Counted from the stretch's first letter, positions 1 through 7,833 are shown. The stretch: 13,968 bases of DNA from Acidobacteriota bacterium (GCA_027296665.1 JAPUIV010000243.1:1-13968); one strand, 5' to 3'. A program made the numbers and translations. Notes: generated by a model not told the origin, from the letters alone.

Positions 1-1
1 G

Positions 2-508
2 CTCGAGGATGTGGAGGCGGCAGTCGTTGCCACGGGGGCCGATGTCGAGGCCTCCATCCTGACCACCACCGTCCTCAACCGGCTCAGCGTGCCGAGGATC
101 ATCGCCCGCAGCGCCTCTCCCCTGCACAGCCAGATCCTGGAGCGGGTCGGGGCGACCCGGATCATCAATGTCGAGGAACAGATGGGCGAACAGGTGGCCA
201 AGCGCATCCTGGCCCCGGAGATCCATGAACAGATCCCCCTCGCCTCCGGCCACAGCCTCGCCGAGATCGCACCCAAGAAAGATTTCATAGGCCGGACCAT
301 CGGCGAGATCAATTTCCGGGTGAAATACGGCGTGAATATCATCGCCATTCAAAAACGGACCCCGATCATCACCGATCGGGGCGACAACACCTTCGAGGTC
401 CGGATCAATGATCTTCCGAAGCCGGAGGATATCGTCGAGGAGACCGACATCCTGGTGGTGGTCGGCAGCGACGAGAACATCCAGCGCCTCCTGGCCGTGG
501 AGCCCTGA
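2..508 (+). CDS. trkA: TrkA/KtrA-type potassium channel regulator (RCK), 5'-truncated
   Basis: Cytosolic regulatory subunit of a Trk/Ktr potassium uptake channel. Such RCK proteins bind nucleotide and gate the membrane pore subunit. The window opens inside the gene; the frame is open from base 2, so the N-terminal Rossmann glycine motif is missing. What remains is the second half of the TrkA-N domain (a VVATGADVEAS stretch, then VPRIIARS followed by HSQILERVGATRII, as usual in RCK proteins) and a complete TrkA-C domain covering about the last 85 residues (from LASGHSLAEIAP to the terminal VVVGSDENIQRL). The stop is followed after two bases by the start of a HAMP-PAS sensor, so the two are probably cotranscribed. 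The pore subunit (trkH/ktrB) is not in view and may lie upstream. TrkA and KtrA cannot be told apart from this fragment. Confidence 0.88.
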   Translation, partial: LEDVEAAVVATGADVEASILTTTVLNRLSVPRIIARSASPLHSQILERVGATRIINVEEQMGEQVAKRILAPEIHEQIPLASGHSLAEIAPKKDFIGRTIGEINFRVKYGVNIIAIQKRTPIITDRGDNTFEVRINDLPKPEDIVEETDILVVVGSDENIQRLLAVEP

Positions 509-510
509 CC

Positions 511-1809
511 ATGATCCCCGAGAGCCGTTACCGGCTCACCCTGCGCTGGAAGATGACCCTGGGGATCCTTCTCTCCTTCATCCTCCTCCTCCCGGTGGTT
601 GCCCTCTCTCTCTATTTTCTTCGTGAGATCCTCCGGGAAGAACGGCAGATCACCGAACTGTTCGCGGTCCGGCAGGCGGATGCCCGGAAGGTGCTGGAAA
701 AACTTGACGAGATCGACCGGGCGGAGGGGAGTTACCTGATCACTCTCAGCAAGGGCGACCGGGTCCACCTCGGCACCCTGGTCCGTTCCCTGGAACAGAC
801 GCCCCTACGGGATGCCCGGAGCGGCATGGAACTGTACCAGACCAGCATGGAATCTCTTTTCACCATCATCGAGGTGGAGAAAAACGTCGACCCGTATCGG
901 GACGTCGAGCGGAAGGTGGAACGATTTCAACAGGAGCTTGGCCGGCTCATCGACCGCGCCAACCGGCAGAAGGATCCGGCCAGCCGCCAACGATACTACC
1001 TGGAGGTGCAGGAGTTCCTGCGGTCGTTCGAAGATACCGTCCGGCAGATGGAAACGGAAGGGGACCCGCAAAAGACCAACCTCATCCGGAGGATGAAGAA
1101 TTCCCGGGGGGAGATCCTGCGGATCGCCCAGTCGGTGGAACGGAAATCGACCGCGGAAATCGCGGCTGGAAGGTCCCGGATCGCCGCCATGAGCAACCAG
1201 GCCAGAAAATATATCCTCTCCATGATCCTGGTCACCCTGCTTCTCGGGTTCGCCTGGATCCTGATCCTGCCGAAACGGATTGCCATCTCGATCCACCGGA
1301 TCACCAATCTCCTGCGCCGGACCGAGCTTGGCTCTCTCGATATCCCGCCGGCCCCCGAGGGGAGCGACGAACTGGGGGAGCTGGGCCGGCAGTTGAACCG
1401 TTTTGTCGAGGAGATCCGGGTCTTTGATCGCCTCAAGACCGAAAAGATCCAGGAGGGTGAAAACCGGCTGCGGGCTTTGACCGGGTGCATCGACGCCCTC
1501 GTCTTCTTCGTCAATGATTCCTTTCAGGTCATTTTCGCCAATGATCGGCTCCTGAGCACCTTCGGGCTGAACCGGGACCGGACCCGGAAGGAGGCCTTCA
1601 AGGCCCTTTCGGCCAACCGGGAACTTCAGGGCCTGGTCAAGGATCTCTCCGAAGGGGGCAAGGAGATCCAGGGAAAACAGGTCACCCTTGCCATCGGGGA
1701 CGGCGATACGGCCGATTTCCGTGTTGCCAGCGGTAAGGTGAGGAACAGCCGAGGCGAGGTCCGGCAGATCCTGGTTGCCCTCAAGCCGGTCCCCGCGAAT
1801 TTATCTTGA
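511..1809 (+). CDS. Membrane HAMP-PAS sensor protein without a kinase domain
   Basis: A 432-residue inner-membrane signalling protein. Visible layout: short basic cytoplasmic N-terminus, membrane helix 1 at about 17-37, a mostly helical charged periplasmic region at about 40-230 (four-helix-bundle-like), membrane helix 2 at about 234-254, a HAMP-like segment at about 255-307 (SIHRITNLLRR, then SDELGELGRQLNRF), and a PAS-like domain at about 318-427. The front half resembles NtrY/KinB-type sensor kinases, but the protein ends after PAS: there is no H-box, no ATPase N/G boxes, no GGDEF and no methyl-accepting signalling tip. ATG follows the trkA stop by two bases, with GTGGAG at 497-502 as ribosome site. 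It may sense an envelope or ionic signal and pass it to a partner. A kinase truncated by mutation is possible, but the next gene is unrelated (rpoZ). Confidence 0.8.
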   Translation: MIPESRYRLTLRWKMTLGILLSFILLLPVVALSLYFLREILREERQITELFAVRQADARKVLEKLDEIDRAEGSYLITLSKGDRVHLGTLVRSLEQTPLRDARSGMELYQTSMESLFTIIEVEKNVDPYRDVERKVERFQQELGRLIDRANRQKDPASRQRYYLEVQEFLRSFEDTVRQMETEGDPQKTNLIRRMKNSRGEILRIAQSVERKSTAEIAAGRSRIAAMSNQARKYILSMILVTLLLGFAWILILPKRIAISIHRITNLLRRTELGSLDIPPAPEGSDELGELGRQLNRFVEEIRVFDRLKTEKIQEGENRLRALTGCIDALVFFVNDSFQVIFANDRLLSTFGLNRDRTRKEAFKALSANRELQGLVKDLSEGGKEIQGKQVTLAIGDGDTADFRVASGKVRNSRGEVRQILVALKPVPANLS

Positions 1810-1834
1810 ACCTGGTGGCAATTTAGGATAGTAT
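1806..1834 (+). promoter_or_regulatory. Predicted sigma-70-type promoter for rpoZ
   Basis: TTGAAC at 1806-1811 and TAGTAT at 1829-1834 are separated by 17 bases. Each box matches four of six consensus bases, and the spacing is ideal. The -35 box overlaps the stop codon of the HAMP-PAS gene, so rpoZ can be transcribed on its own as well as by read-through. Prediction from sequence only. Confidence 0.45.
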
Positions 1835-1860
1835 TGGGAGTTTGGAACACCCCCTCCCAA
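1834..1860 (+). promoter_or_regulatory. Inverted repeat in the rpoZ leader
   Basis: TTGGGAG (1834-1840) and CTCCCAA (1854-1860) are perfect 7-bp inverted repeats with a 13-base loop. The 3' arm abuts and shares two bases with the likely ribosome site AAGGAG (1859-1864) of rpoZ. In RNA this could form a hairpin that shades the ribosome site; as DNA it could be an operator at the transcription start. Either role is inferred. Confidence 0.4.
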
Positions 1861-1875
1861 GGAGAGACCCAGGAA

Positions 1876-2136
1876 ATGCCGAAGTTCTCTTTTGAAGAGT
1901 GCCTCAAACGGATCCCCAGCCGGTTCGAGCTGGTCATCATCGCCTCCAAACGCGCCAGCCAGATTCTGCGCGGCAGCCTTCCCCGACTGAAGAAGGACAG
2001 CCGCCACAATCCCGCCCGGACCGCCCTGCGGGAAATCTGCTTCGGGAAGGTCCTGAAAAACGGCGACGATAGGGTCTACCGCATGTCGGCGAGCCAGCCG
2101 GAACCCCGCCCGGAGGAGCCGCCAGGCGACGCCTGA
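1876..2136 (+). CDS. rpoZ: RNA polymerase omega subunit
   Basis: Omega binds the beta-prime subunit and helps RNA polymerase assemble; in many bacteria it also forms part of a ppGpp site. The 86-residue product has the family core: SRFELVIIASKRASQI at about 15-30, matching the E. coli NRFDLVLVAARRARQ block, followed by TALREI at about 49-54 and the GKV segment. The tail is proline- and acid-rich. The ATG at 1876 is chosen over an in-frame ATG at 1834 because the family starts just before the PKFSFEECL-like segment, AAGGAG precedes it, and 1834 falls inside the predicted promoter. The usual neighbour gmk (guanylate kinase) is not beside it. The gene converges on the CPBP protease gene, with 29 bases between them. 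Confidence 0.88.
   Translation: MPKFSFEECLKRIPSRFELVIIASKRASQILRGSLPRLKKDSRHNPARTALREICFGKVLKNGDDRVYRMSASQPEPRPEEPPGDA
2123..2135 (+). terminator. Possible weak terminator at the end of rpoZ
   Basis: CAGGC-GAC-GCCTG is a perfect 5-bp stem with a 3-base loop that runs into the rpoZ stop codon. It is followed after several bases by the T-rich stretch TCTTCCTTTT. The stem is short and the T tract is interrupted and offset, so this is only a weak candidate. It lies between convergent genes, where a terminator is expected. Confidence 0.25.
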
Positions 2137-2165
2137 TAAGTCTTCCTTTTCCCTGAAACCGGATC

Positions 2166-3137
2166 TCAGAAACAGAGCCGCCAGACGATGTCGGTGAGGG
2201 CGTGCGGGATGGCGGCGGCGGTCGCCTTGCCGGTGGCGCGGTATACCGAGCCGTAGACGATCCCGGCGAGTGTGGCGAGGCATATGTAGCGCCAATCCAA
2301 AAAACCCCGGTTATTAATGTGGCTCAGGCCGAACAGGATCGAGGTCGTTAGCAGGGCGGCGATGCCGCCGTGGCGGAAGCGGAATGACCGCTGCAGGAGG
2401 TTCTGAACGATGCCGCGGAAGAACAGCTCCTCCGGCAGGGCGACCAGGAAGGTCAGCCCCAGCGCGATGCCGGGGATGCTGCCGGGATCGGGCCAGTGCG
2501 GTTCAAATGGGACAAAGCCGCTGATATTTCCCAGAAACAGGGCGACAGGAAAAAAGAGAGCGAAGGCGGCGATCCCTATCAGAAGATCCCTGCCGCGGAT
2601 CCGGAAGGTGTAGCCGATGCCCGGCAACGCCCGGATCGCCATGAAACAGAATAGCATGATGTCCATTCCGACCAGCTGGGAGAAGGGATGGGCGGGACTG
2701 TGCAGCGCGGGATCTTGCGGTTCCCAGATCGGGGCGATCAGGGAGAGCTGCACGGGAAGATAGACAAGGAGGACTGCGGCCGCGTCCCACAAGTTCGGCG
2801 GCGTTCCCCAGCTCCGGGCCAGCCGGATCGCCAGGACCGGAAGGGCCAGGTAGAGCAGCAGGAGTAGGCCGTTGCGGGGATGCCAATGGCCGGGACCGAG
2901 GGTATAAAGAAGATAGGCCAGGAATAGGGAGGCCGGAAAGGCGATCGCCGACCACCGGCGGGGATGGGAGCGGATCCAGGCGGTGAATTCAGCCGAGGCG
3001 AACATCAGGTAGGGGGTGAGAAGAATCGCGAAGGCGGCGAGGGCGAGGAGTCGATCGATCGGGCCGATCGGCACCCGCAACAAGATGGTGAATCCCCAGA
3101 ACAGGAGAAACAGGACCAGGATGAAAAAGTTTCTCAC
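2166..3137 (-). CDS. CPBP-family intramembrane metalloprotease
   Basis: A polytopic inner-membrane protein of the CPBP (CAAX protease/bacteriocin-processing, Abi) family. These are glutamate/histidine intramembrane proteases that cut substrates within or near the membrane. Starting from GTG at 3137 it has 323 residues, with many hydrophobic segments and the protease core at the C-terminus: EEXXXR at about 236-241 (PEELFFRG), FXXXH at about 269-273 (FGLSH) and HXXXD at about 312-316 (HALTD), so all key residues are present. The GTG overlaps the stop of the upstream S41 gene (GTGA) and has GGGAG five to six bases ahead. An in-frame ATG at 3197 would add 20 polar residues but needs a 64-base overlap, so it is less likely. 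Last gene of the kinase-S41-CPBP operon. The substrate is unknown; the upstream gene products or their targets are candidates. Confidence 0.88.
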   Translation of the reverse strand: MRNFFILVLFLLFWGFTILLRVPIGPIDRLLALAAFAILLTPYLMFASAEFTAWIRSHPRRWSAIAFPASLFLAYLLYTLGPGHWHPRNGLLLLLYLALPVLAIRLARSWGTPPNLWDAAAVLLVYLPVQLSLIAPIWEPQDPALHSPAHPFSQLVGMDIMLFCFMAIRALPGIGYTFRIRGRDLLIGIAAFALFFPVALFLGNISGFVPFEPHWPDPGSIPGIALGLTFLVALPEELFFRGIVQNLLQRSFRFRHGGIAALLTTSILFGLSHINNRGFLDWRYICLATLAGIVYGSVYRATGKATAAAIPHALTDIVWRLCF

Positions 3138-5854
3138 TTTTTCTCCCGTTCCTTGTCGGCTGCCTCCTTCAGAAGCTGCATGGCTTTCTCGATCCACCGA
3201 TCTCCCTGGCCGTCCTCTTCATCCTCATCCGCCAGGGAGATGTCGGGCTGAATCCCTTCCCCTTCGATTTCCGCGCCTCCCGGGGTGATGTTGCGCGCCG
3301 CCGTGACCATGACCATCGCCCCGCCCGGGAGAAGCTGTGAAACCTGGGAGGCGCCCTTGCCCAGGGTGGTCTTGCCGATCACGCGGGCCCGGCCGCTTTC
3401 CCGCAAGGCGCCCGCGAGAGATTCCGCGGCGCTGCCGGTATGCTCATCCACCAGTACGATGAGCGGGATATCGGGATCGATCGACTCCTCGCCGCCCGCC
3501 TCGATGATCCGTCTTCCGTAACGGTCGACCACCTGGCCCAGCAGCGTCCCCTCCTCCAGAAACAGGCTGCCGATCATCTCCGAGTCCCCCTGGACCCCGC
3601 CGGGATTGCCGCGGAGATCCAGGATCACACCCTTCCCCCCCCGTGAATCCCGGAGTGATCTCCTCATCTGTTCGGCGACCGTGGGGTCGGTGAGGTTGGT
3701 GATTCGTATGTACTGGATCCCTTCGGAGAGATCGGTGGATTCGATGGAACGGCTGGTCGGCAACGGTCTTCCCTGCGCGTCGAGCTGGATCTTCTCACTC
3801 CGTTTGGCCAGGAATGAGGTCACGGTCTCTTCCGGCTGTCTCAAGCGGGTGTACCGATCGTCCAGGCTGGCGAGCATCTCGACGATCGCCCGGTAGGCAT
3901 CCTCCCGGTTCTCGAGCTGGCCGGCAAACCGCCGGCGCCAACCGTCCCAGTCCTGCCCGGAAAAATTCCGATCGACGTAATATTCCCGGACCAGCTTCCA
4001 GGCCTTCTCGTATATCACCTCCGGCATCCAGGGCAGGTCGTTTCGCAACATCCAGCGCGCCTCGCGCCTCCTCCCGGCCCCGGCCAACGATACGGCAAGC
4101 TGGAATTTTATGGTTCCCTCCGGATCGGCCGGGTCGGCCTGCAGGGCGGCACGGAAAAATGGGATCGCCTTTTCATGCTTTCCCGCCAGCGCCCAGGCGG
4201 AACCGAGGAGGGCCTGGGCGTGGTAGGAATTCGCGTCGAGATTCACCAGCCTCTCGGCTATGGCGATCCCTCGCAAGTGGGATCTGCCCTCCAACTCCAT
4301 CAACCCCAGGGCGAGGAGGGCCGATGCCGATTCGGGGTGGCCCTCCGCGGCCCGGCGCAGCTCGGCGAGGGCCTGTTCACGCTTTCCCGCCAGGATCGAC
4401 AGGGCGTGCGCGTGGGCGATGGCGGTGGCGGGATTTTCCGGACTCTTCTTCGCGGCCGATTCGAACAACCGGAAGGCGGCGGGCGTGTCCCCGGCCAGCC
4501 AGACCAGATAGCCGTACATCAGGAAATCGGAGGTGGCCGGCGCGATGGTCCGGAATTCCTCCTTCATCCGGCGGGCGAACTGCAGGGCCGTCCCGGGCCG
4601 ATCGGTGGAGAGCCGGCGAAACTCGCGCAGGGGATAGCTCGCATGGGGGTTCGCCCGCAGGGAGCGGCGAAGATTCTCGAAGAGTTCCTGATATTTCCCC
4701 TGCGCTTCCCGGACCAGGGCGAGCCGGAGCCAGAGTACCGGATCGTCCGGCTTGCCCTCGAGTTCGCCGCCCAGGCGGACCGCCTCGGCCTGGAGTTTTC
4801 CTTCCTCCGAGGGTTTGGCGGCGGGGCCGCATTGGAACGATTTCAGGAGCATCCGGTAGGGGAAAGGATTTGCTCCCGAGCGGGCCGAGATCTTCCTCCA
4901 TCTCCTCTCCGCCGCGGGGCAATCGGCCATCTGCCAGCTCCCCAATGCCTGGCGGTACAACGCCGCCATGTCGTCCGGTCTCTTTTTCAGATATTTCTTC
5001 AGTTCATTGTCGGCCTCCGCCCAGCGCTCCAGGTCCTGCAAGATTTCGACTCTCAGAAGCCGGGCCGCCGGGCCGCCCCCCAGTTGAACCGCCTGGTGAA
5101 GGGCGTCCAGCGCGCCGGATCGATCCCCCATATCGAGGAGAACCTTGCCGATCACTTCCCAGGGAGACGGATCCTTGGCCGTGTCGACTTGCAGGCGGGA
5201 CCGAGCTTGTTCGATCTCCCGGCGGGCGGCGCGAACCTCCAGGGTCCATCTTTCCACCTGTCCATTGCCGGGCCGGATTTCCAGGTATAGACCCCACTGC
5301 TCGAGGGCGCCGGCGAGGTCCCCCTCCTTCCGGAGGACCAGGCCCAGGTGGGCCAGGGCCGCCGGCGATCGGGGGTTTTCTTTCAGAACCATCCGGAAAG
5401 ATTCCCGGGCCCGGGCCAGGGATCCCATCTTCTCCCATACATTCCCCTGCCCCACCAGGGCGAGGAGCCGGATCTTCTTCGGGACTTCCATCTCGAGCGT
5501 TTCCCGGTAGGCCGCCAGGGCGGCCGGGTGCGCGTGAAAATCTTCCCGGATCCTGGCCAGTTCCAGGAGAATCTCGGGCCGATCGGGCGCTTGCCGTCTT
5601 GCCTCCCGGAGCCGTTCCCGCGCTTCCCGGAGGAATCCTGCCCGGCGCAGCCGGGTTCCGAGCTGGAAGGAGATGTCCGCCGATCCGGGGTCGAGTGCAT
5701 GGGATCGCCGCAGTTTCTCCAGATCAGAATTGGCGGAGGGGGGGGAGCCGGAAGAAAGGGAACCGGTCGCGCACAGAAGGGACAGGACCAGGAAGGAGAG
5801 GCATGCGTTTCGAGGGAATCTCACTCTTTTATTATACTGAAGGAATCGGTTCAA
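3134..5854 (-). CDS. TPR-repeat protein fused to an S41 (C-terminal processing) serine protease without PDZ
   Basis: A 906-residue, probably exported protein. A hydrophobic segment at about 18-30 after basic residues acts as signal peptide or anchor. Residues about 42-610 are tetratricopeptide-like helical repeats. Residues about 612-675 match the helical N-terminal part of S41 proteases (YYVDRNFSGQDWD, then DDRYTRLRQPEE). The catalytic domain follows from about 712: GVILDLRGNPGG at 742-753, then Ser808 in TGSAAES and Lys833 in LGKG, 25 residues apart as in Prc and plant CtpA. Only about 35 residues lie between the helical part and YIRI, so the PDZ domain usual there is absent; the TPR array may select substrate instead. 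The start is TTG at 5854, overlapping the kinase stop (TTGA). GTG at 5824 is an alternative that still leaves a signal peptide. Middle gene of the operon. Confidence 0.85.
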   Translation of the reverse strand: MNRFLQYNKRVRFPRNACLSFLVLSLLCATGSLSSGSPPSANSDLEKLRRSHALDPGSADISFQLGTRLRRAGFLREARERLREARRQAPDRPEILLELARIREDFHAHPAALAAYRETLEMEVPKKIRLLALVGQGNVWEKMGSLARARESFRMVLKENPRSPAALAHLGLVLRKEGDLAGALEQWGLYLEIRPGNGQVERWTLEVRAARREIEQARSRLQVDTAKDPSPWEVIGKVLLDMGDRSGALDALHQAVQLGGGPAARLLRVEILQDLERWAEADNELKKYLKKRPDDMAALYRQALGSWQMADCPAAERRWRKISARSGANPFPYRMLLKSFQCGPAAKPSEEGKLQAEAVRLGGELEGKPDDPVLWLRLALVREAQGKYQELFENLRRSLRANPHASYPLREFRRLSTDRPGTALQFARRMKEEFRTIAPATSDFLMYGYLVWLAGDTPAAFRLFESAAKKSPENPATAIAHAHALSILAGKREQALAELRRAAEGHPESASALLALGLMELEGRSHLRGIAIAERLVNLDANSYHAQALLGSAWALAGKHEKAIPFFRAALQADPADPEGTIKFQLAVSLAGAGRRREARWMLRNDLPWMPEVIYEKAWKLVREYYVDRNFSGQDWDGWRRRFAGQLENREDAYRAIVEMLASLDDRYTRLRQPEETVTSFLAKRSEKIQLDAQGRPLPTSRSIESTDLSEGIQYIRITNLTDPTVAEQMRRSLRDSRGGKGVILDLRGNPGGVQGDSEMIGSLFLEEGTLLGQVVDRYGRRIIEAGGEESIDPDIPLIVLVDEHTGSAAESLAGALRESGRARVIGKTTLGKGASQVSQLLPGGAMVMVTAARNITPGGAEIEGEGIQPDISLADEDEEDGQGDRWIEKAMQLLKEAADKEREKK

Positions 5855-7683
5855 GACTTGCCGGGCGGGTCCCGATCACCGAGGTGGTTCAGGGTCTCGA
5901 GAACTTCATCGAGGGAAAAGGGCTTGGAGAGAAACCGGTTGCCGGTCCTCTTGAGGAACTCCTGGATCCCGGGGCTGACGATATCCCCCGTCGTGAAAAC
6001 CATTCGATCGAGCAGTTCCGGAACTTCTTCGGCAACCTTCTCATAGAGCTCTTCCCCGTCCATCCCGGGCATTCTCAGGTCCGACATGACCATATCGTAC
6101 GATTTCCGCCGGATCTTGTGGAGGGCCTCCAGCCCATTCCGGGCCGTATCGACCCGGTGCCCTTCGCTGGTCAGGATCTCCTGGAGGAGCCCGAGAATGA
6201 TCTCCTCATCGTCCACCACAAGGATCATCTTCCCCCCGCCGTTCGATTCCATGGCCGGCGGCGGGACATCATCCGATAGCGCCGACTGATCCGCCCGGAC
6301 CGGGATCTCCAGGTCGAGAGCGGTCCCGCGCCCCAACTCGGTGCGGACACTGATCTGTCCTCCATGCTCCTGGAGGATCCCGTAGGACAGGCTCAAGCCG
6401 AGTCCCGTTCCCTTGCCGACCTCCTTCGTGGTGAAGAAGGGATCGAAGATCCGTGTCAGGTTTTCCTTGGGAATGCCCGGACCGGTGTCCTCGATGATGA
6501 CGTGAATCCTGCCATCCTCGACACTTGTGGTGATCGTGAGGCAGCCCCTGCCGTGCGCCTCCACCATCGCCTGGTGCGCGTTGTTGACAATGTTCAGGAA
6601 CACCTGTTGCAACTGGAAAAAATCGACCATGGTTTTCGGCAGGTCCGGGTCGAGACGGGTCACCAGCTCGATGTTGTCCACCCGGAGTTGGTATTCCCTG
6701 AGCTCCAGGGTGCTCCTCACAATCTCGTTGATGCTGTGGAACTGTCTTTCCGCCTTGTGCCGGCGGGCGAACAGGAGCAGATTCTGGACGATCTTCTGGC
6801 AACGGATCGCCTCCCGGTGGATCTTCCCCAGGCTGTTCTTGATCTTGGGGCTGCAATCGGAGTTCATCAGCAACTGTGAATATCCCATGACGCCCGTCAA
6901 CGGATTGTTCAACTCGTGCGCCACTCCCGACACGAGTTCACCGATGGCCGAGAGTTTCTCCGCTTGCACGAGCTGTTCCTTGGCCAATTCCAGTTCTCTC
7001 AACGAATCCTTCACCTTGCGGTCGAGGCGGGTCTTTTCGATGCAATGAGCGACCTGGTTGGCAAACAGTTCGAGCGGGGAGACCGATTCCGAGGTGGGAA
7101 TCTTTCCGTCCGCCGGATCGTCGACGGAGATCATCCCGATCAGACCCCGGTTGGCGCCGTACAACGGAATGAACAGGAAGTCGTCCGCGTGCCATTTCTC
7201 CCTCTGTTTCCCGCGGAGAGGGACGCGGCTGGGAACCCCCAGGTATTTCCAGCCGGAGTCATGGGGCAAGTAGTAACTGTTGCCCAGCCGGAACCGGTCC
7301 TTGAAGATTTGCGATCTCTGGGTATCGGTGAGTTTGTTCCGATGGAACTCTTCGATCTCCTCATCCGAGAGCCCGGTGAAGTACCAGAGATACCCCTTCC
7401 CCTTCTCGTCTATCAGGGTCAGGATCGCGCGGGAGAATCGGGAATGTTCCCGGATCGCCTCGATGAACAGGATGCAGACTTCATCCAGGTTGCTCTCGTG
7501 CAGGATCCGGCCGCTGATCCTGCTGAAGGCGGCCAGCAATCGGAAGGCATCCTTCGCTTCCCGTTCCGACGCCAACAGGTCTTTCTCGCTGCGCCGGGTC
7601 ACGGTGATATTCTCACCCGCGCGCGGTTTTCCCTTGCGCTTCCGCCGGTTCCCGTTGCTGGCCTGATCCTTCTTCCGGGCCAT
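5851..7683 (-). CDS. GAF-domain hybrid histidine kinase with C-terminal receiver
   Basis: A 610-residue soluble two-component sensor with no membrane segment. Order: very basic N-terminus (1-33), GAF-like sensory domain at about 46-216, coiled-coil linker at about 217-245, dimerisation/phosphoacceptor domain with His256 in SGVAHELNNPLTG, and a GHKL ATPase with N-box (NIVNNAHQAM, 364-373), G1 (DTGPGIP, 399-405), F-box (FDPFFTTK) and G2 (GTGLGL, 425-430). It ends with a receiver domain at about 486-605 that has acidic pocket Asp491/Asp492, phosphoacceptor Asp535 (SDLRMPG), Thr564/565 and Lys587. All catalytic residues are intact. The ATG at 7683 has AGGA 12 bases upstream. It heads the operon with the S41 and CPBP proteases, so it may control or respond to them. 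No DNA-binding output domain is encoded in view; the phosphorelay target is unknown. Confidence 0.92.
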   Translation of the reverse strand: MARKKDQASNGNRRKRKGKPRAGENITVTRRSEKDLLASEREAKDAFRLLAAFSRISGRILHESNLDEVCILFIEAIREHSRFSRAILTLIDEKGKGYLWYFTGLSDEEIEEFHRNKLTDTQRSQIFKDRFRLGNSYYLPHDSGWKYLGVPSRVPLRGKQREKWHADDFLFIPLYGANRGLIGMISVDDPADGKIPTSESVSPLELFANQVAHCIEKTRLDRKVKDSLRELELAKEQLVQAEKLSAIGELVSGVAHELNNPLTGVMGYSQLLMNSDCSPKIKNSLGKIHREAIRCQKIVQNLLLFARRHKAERQFHSINEIVRSTLELREYQLRVDNIELVTRLDPDLPKTMVDFFQLQQVFLNIVNNAHQAMVEAHGRGCLTITTSVEDGRIHVIIEDTGPGIPKENLTRIFDPFFTTKEVGKGTGLGLSLSYGILQEHGGQISVRTELGRGTALDLEIPVRADQSALSDDVPPPAMESNGGGKMILVVDDEEIILGLLQEILTSEGHRVDTARNGLEALHKIRRKSYDMVMSDLRMPGMDGEELYEKVAEEVPELLDRMVFTTGDIVSPGIQEFLKRTGNRFLSKPFSLDEVLETLNHLGDRDPPGKS

Positions 7684-7695
7684 CGTTTGCTGCGT

Positions 7696-7735
7696 TCCTG
7701 TCAGGAGAATTCGAGCCGTGGAGGATGGCTATCCT
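7696..7735 (-). promoter_or_regulatory. Palindromes in the leader of the hybrid kinase operon
   Basis: Two perfect dyads lie between the predicted start of transcription and the kinase ATG. AGGAT-GGCT-ATCCT (7722-7735) can form a 5-bp hairpin. TCCTG-T-CAGGA (7696-7706) is an 11-bp palindrome that includes the AGGA likely to serve as ribosome site on the minus strand. They could be operator half-sites or leader RNA structure. No known regulator motif is recognised. Confidence 0.3.
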
Positions 7736-7767
7736 GTTGATTTTTCAAAGCTTTCCATCCAATTCCA

Positions 7768-7796
7768 AATATAGGCAGCGGCCGCCGAACGGTCAA
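7768..7796 (-). promoter_or_regulatory. Predicted sigma-70-type promoter for the kinase-protease operon
   Basis: Read on the minus strand, TTGACC (7796-7791) and TATATT (7773-7768) are separated by exactly 17 bases. Each box matches five of six consensus bases, making this the best promoter in the window. Transcription would start near 7761, leaving a leader of about 77 bases before the kinase ATG at 7683. Confidence 0.62.
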
Positions 7797-7833
7797 GAAA
7801 ACGGGCGGGAGGAGGGGACGGCGGCGGCTGGCG

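Noticed and set aside
1801..2295. A 164-codon minus-strand frame crossing rpoZ and the 3' end of the CPBP gene.
   Set aside because: It overlaps well-supported genes on both sides and has an Arg/His-rich product without a family.
5771..5800. Lipobox-like LSLLC in the S41 protein signal peptide.
   Set aside because: The residue before Cys is Leu instead of Gly/Ala/Ser, so lipidation is not supported; an ordinary signal peptide or anchor fits better.
5837..5854. TTGAAC plus a TATAAT-like box near the S41 start, considered as an internal promoter on the minus strand.
   Set aside because: The boxes are only 12 bases apart, too close for a sigma-70 promoter.
3814..6279. An 821-codon plus-strand open frame opposite the S41 and kinase genes.
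   Set aside because: Low-complexity Pro/Arg/Gly-rich translation with no domain. It lies antisense to two genes with clear catalytic motifs; long antisense frames are expected at this GC content.
6916..7740. A 274-codon plus-strand open frame opposite the GAF part of the hybrid kinase.
   Set aside because: It mirrors the codon pattern of the real minus-strand gene and shows no recognisable motif of its own.
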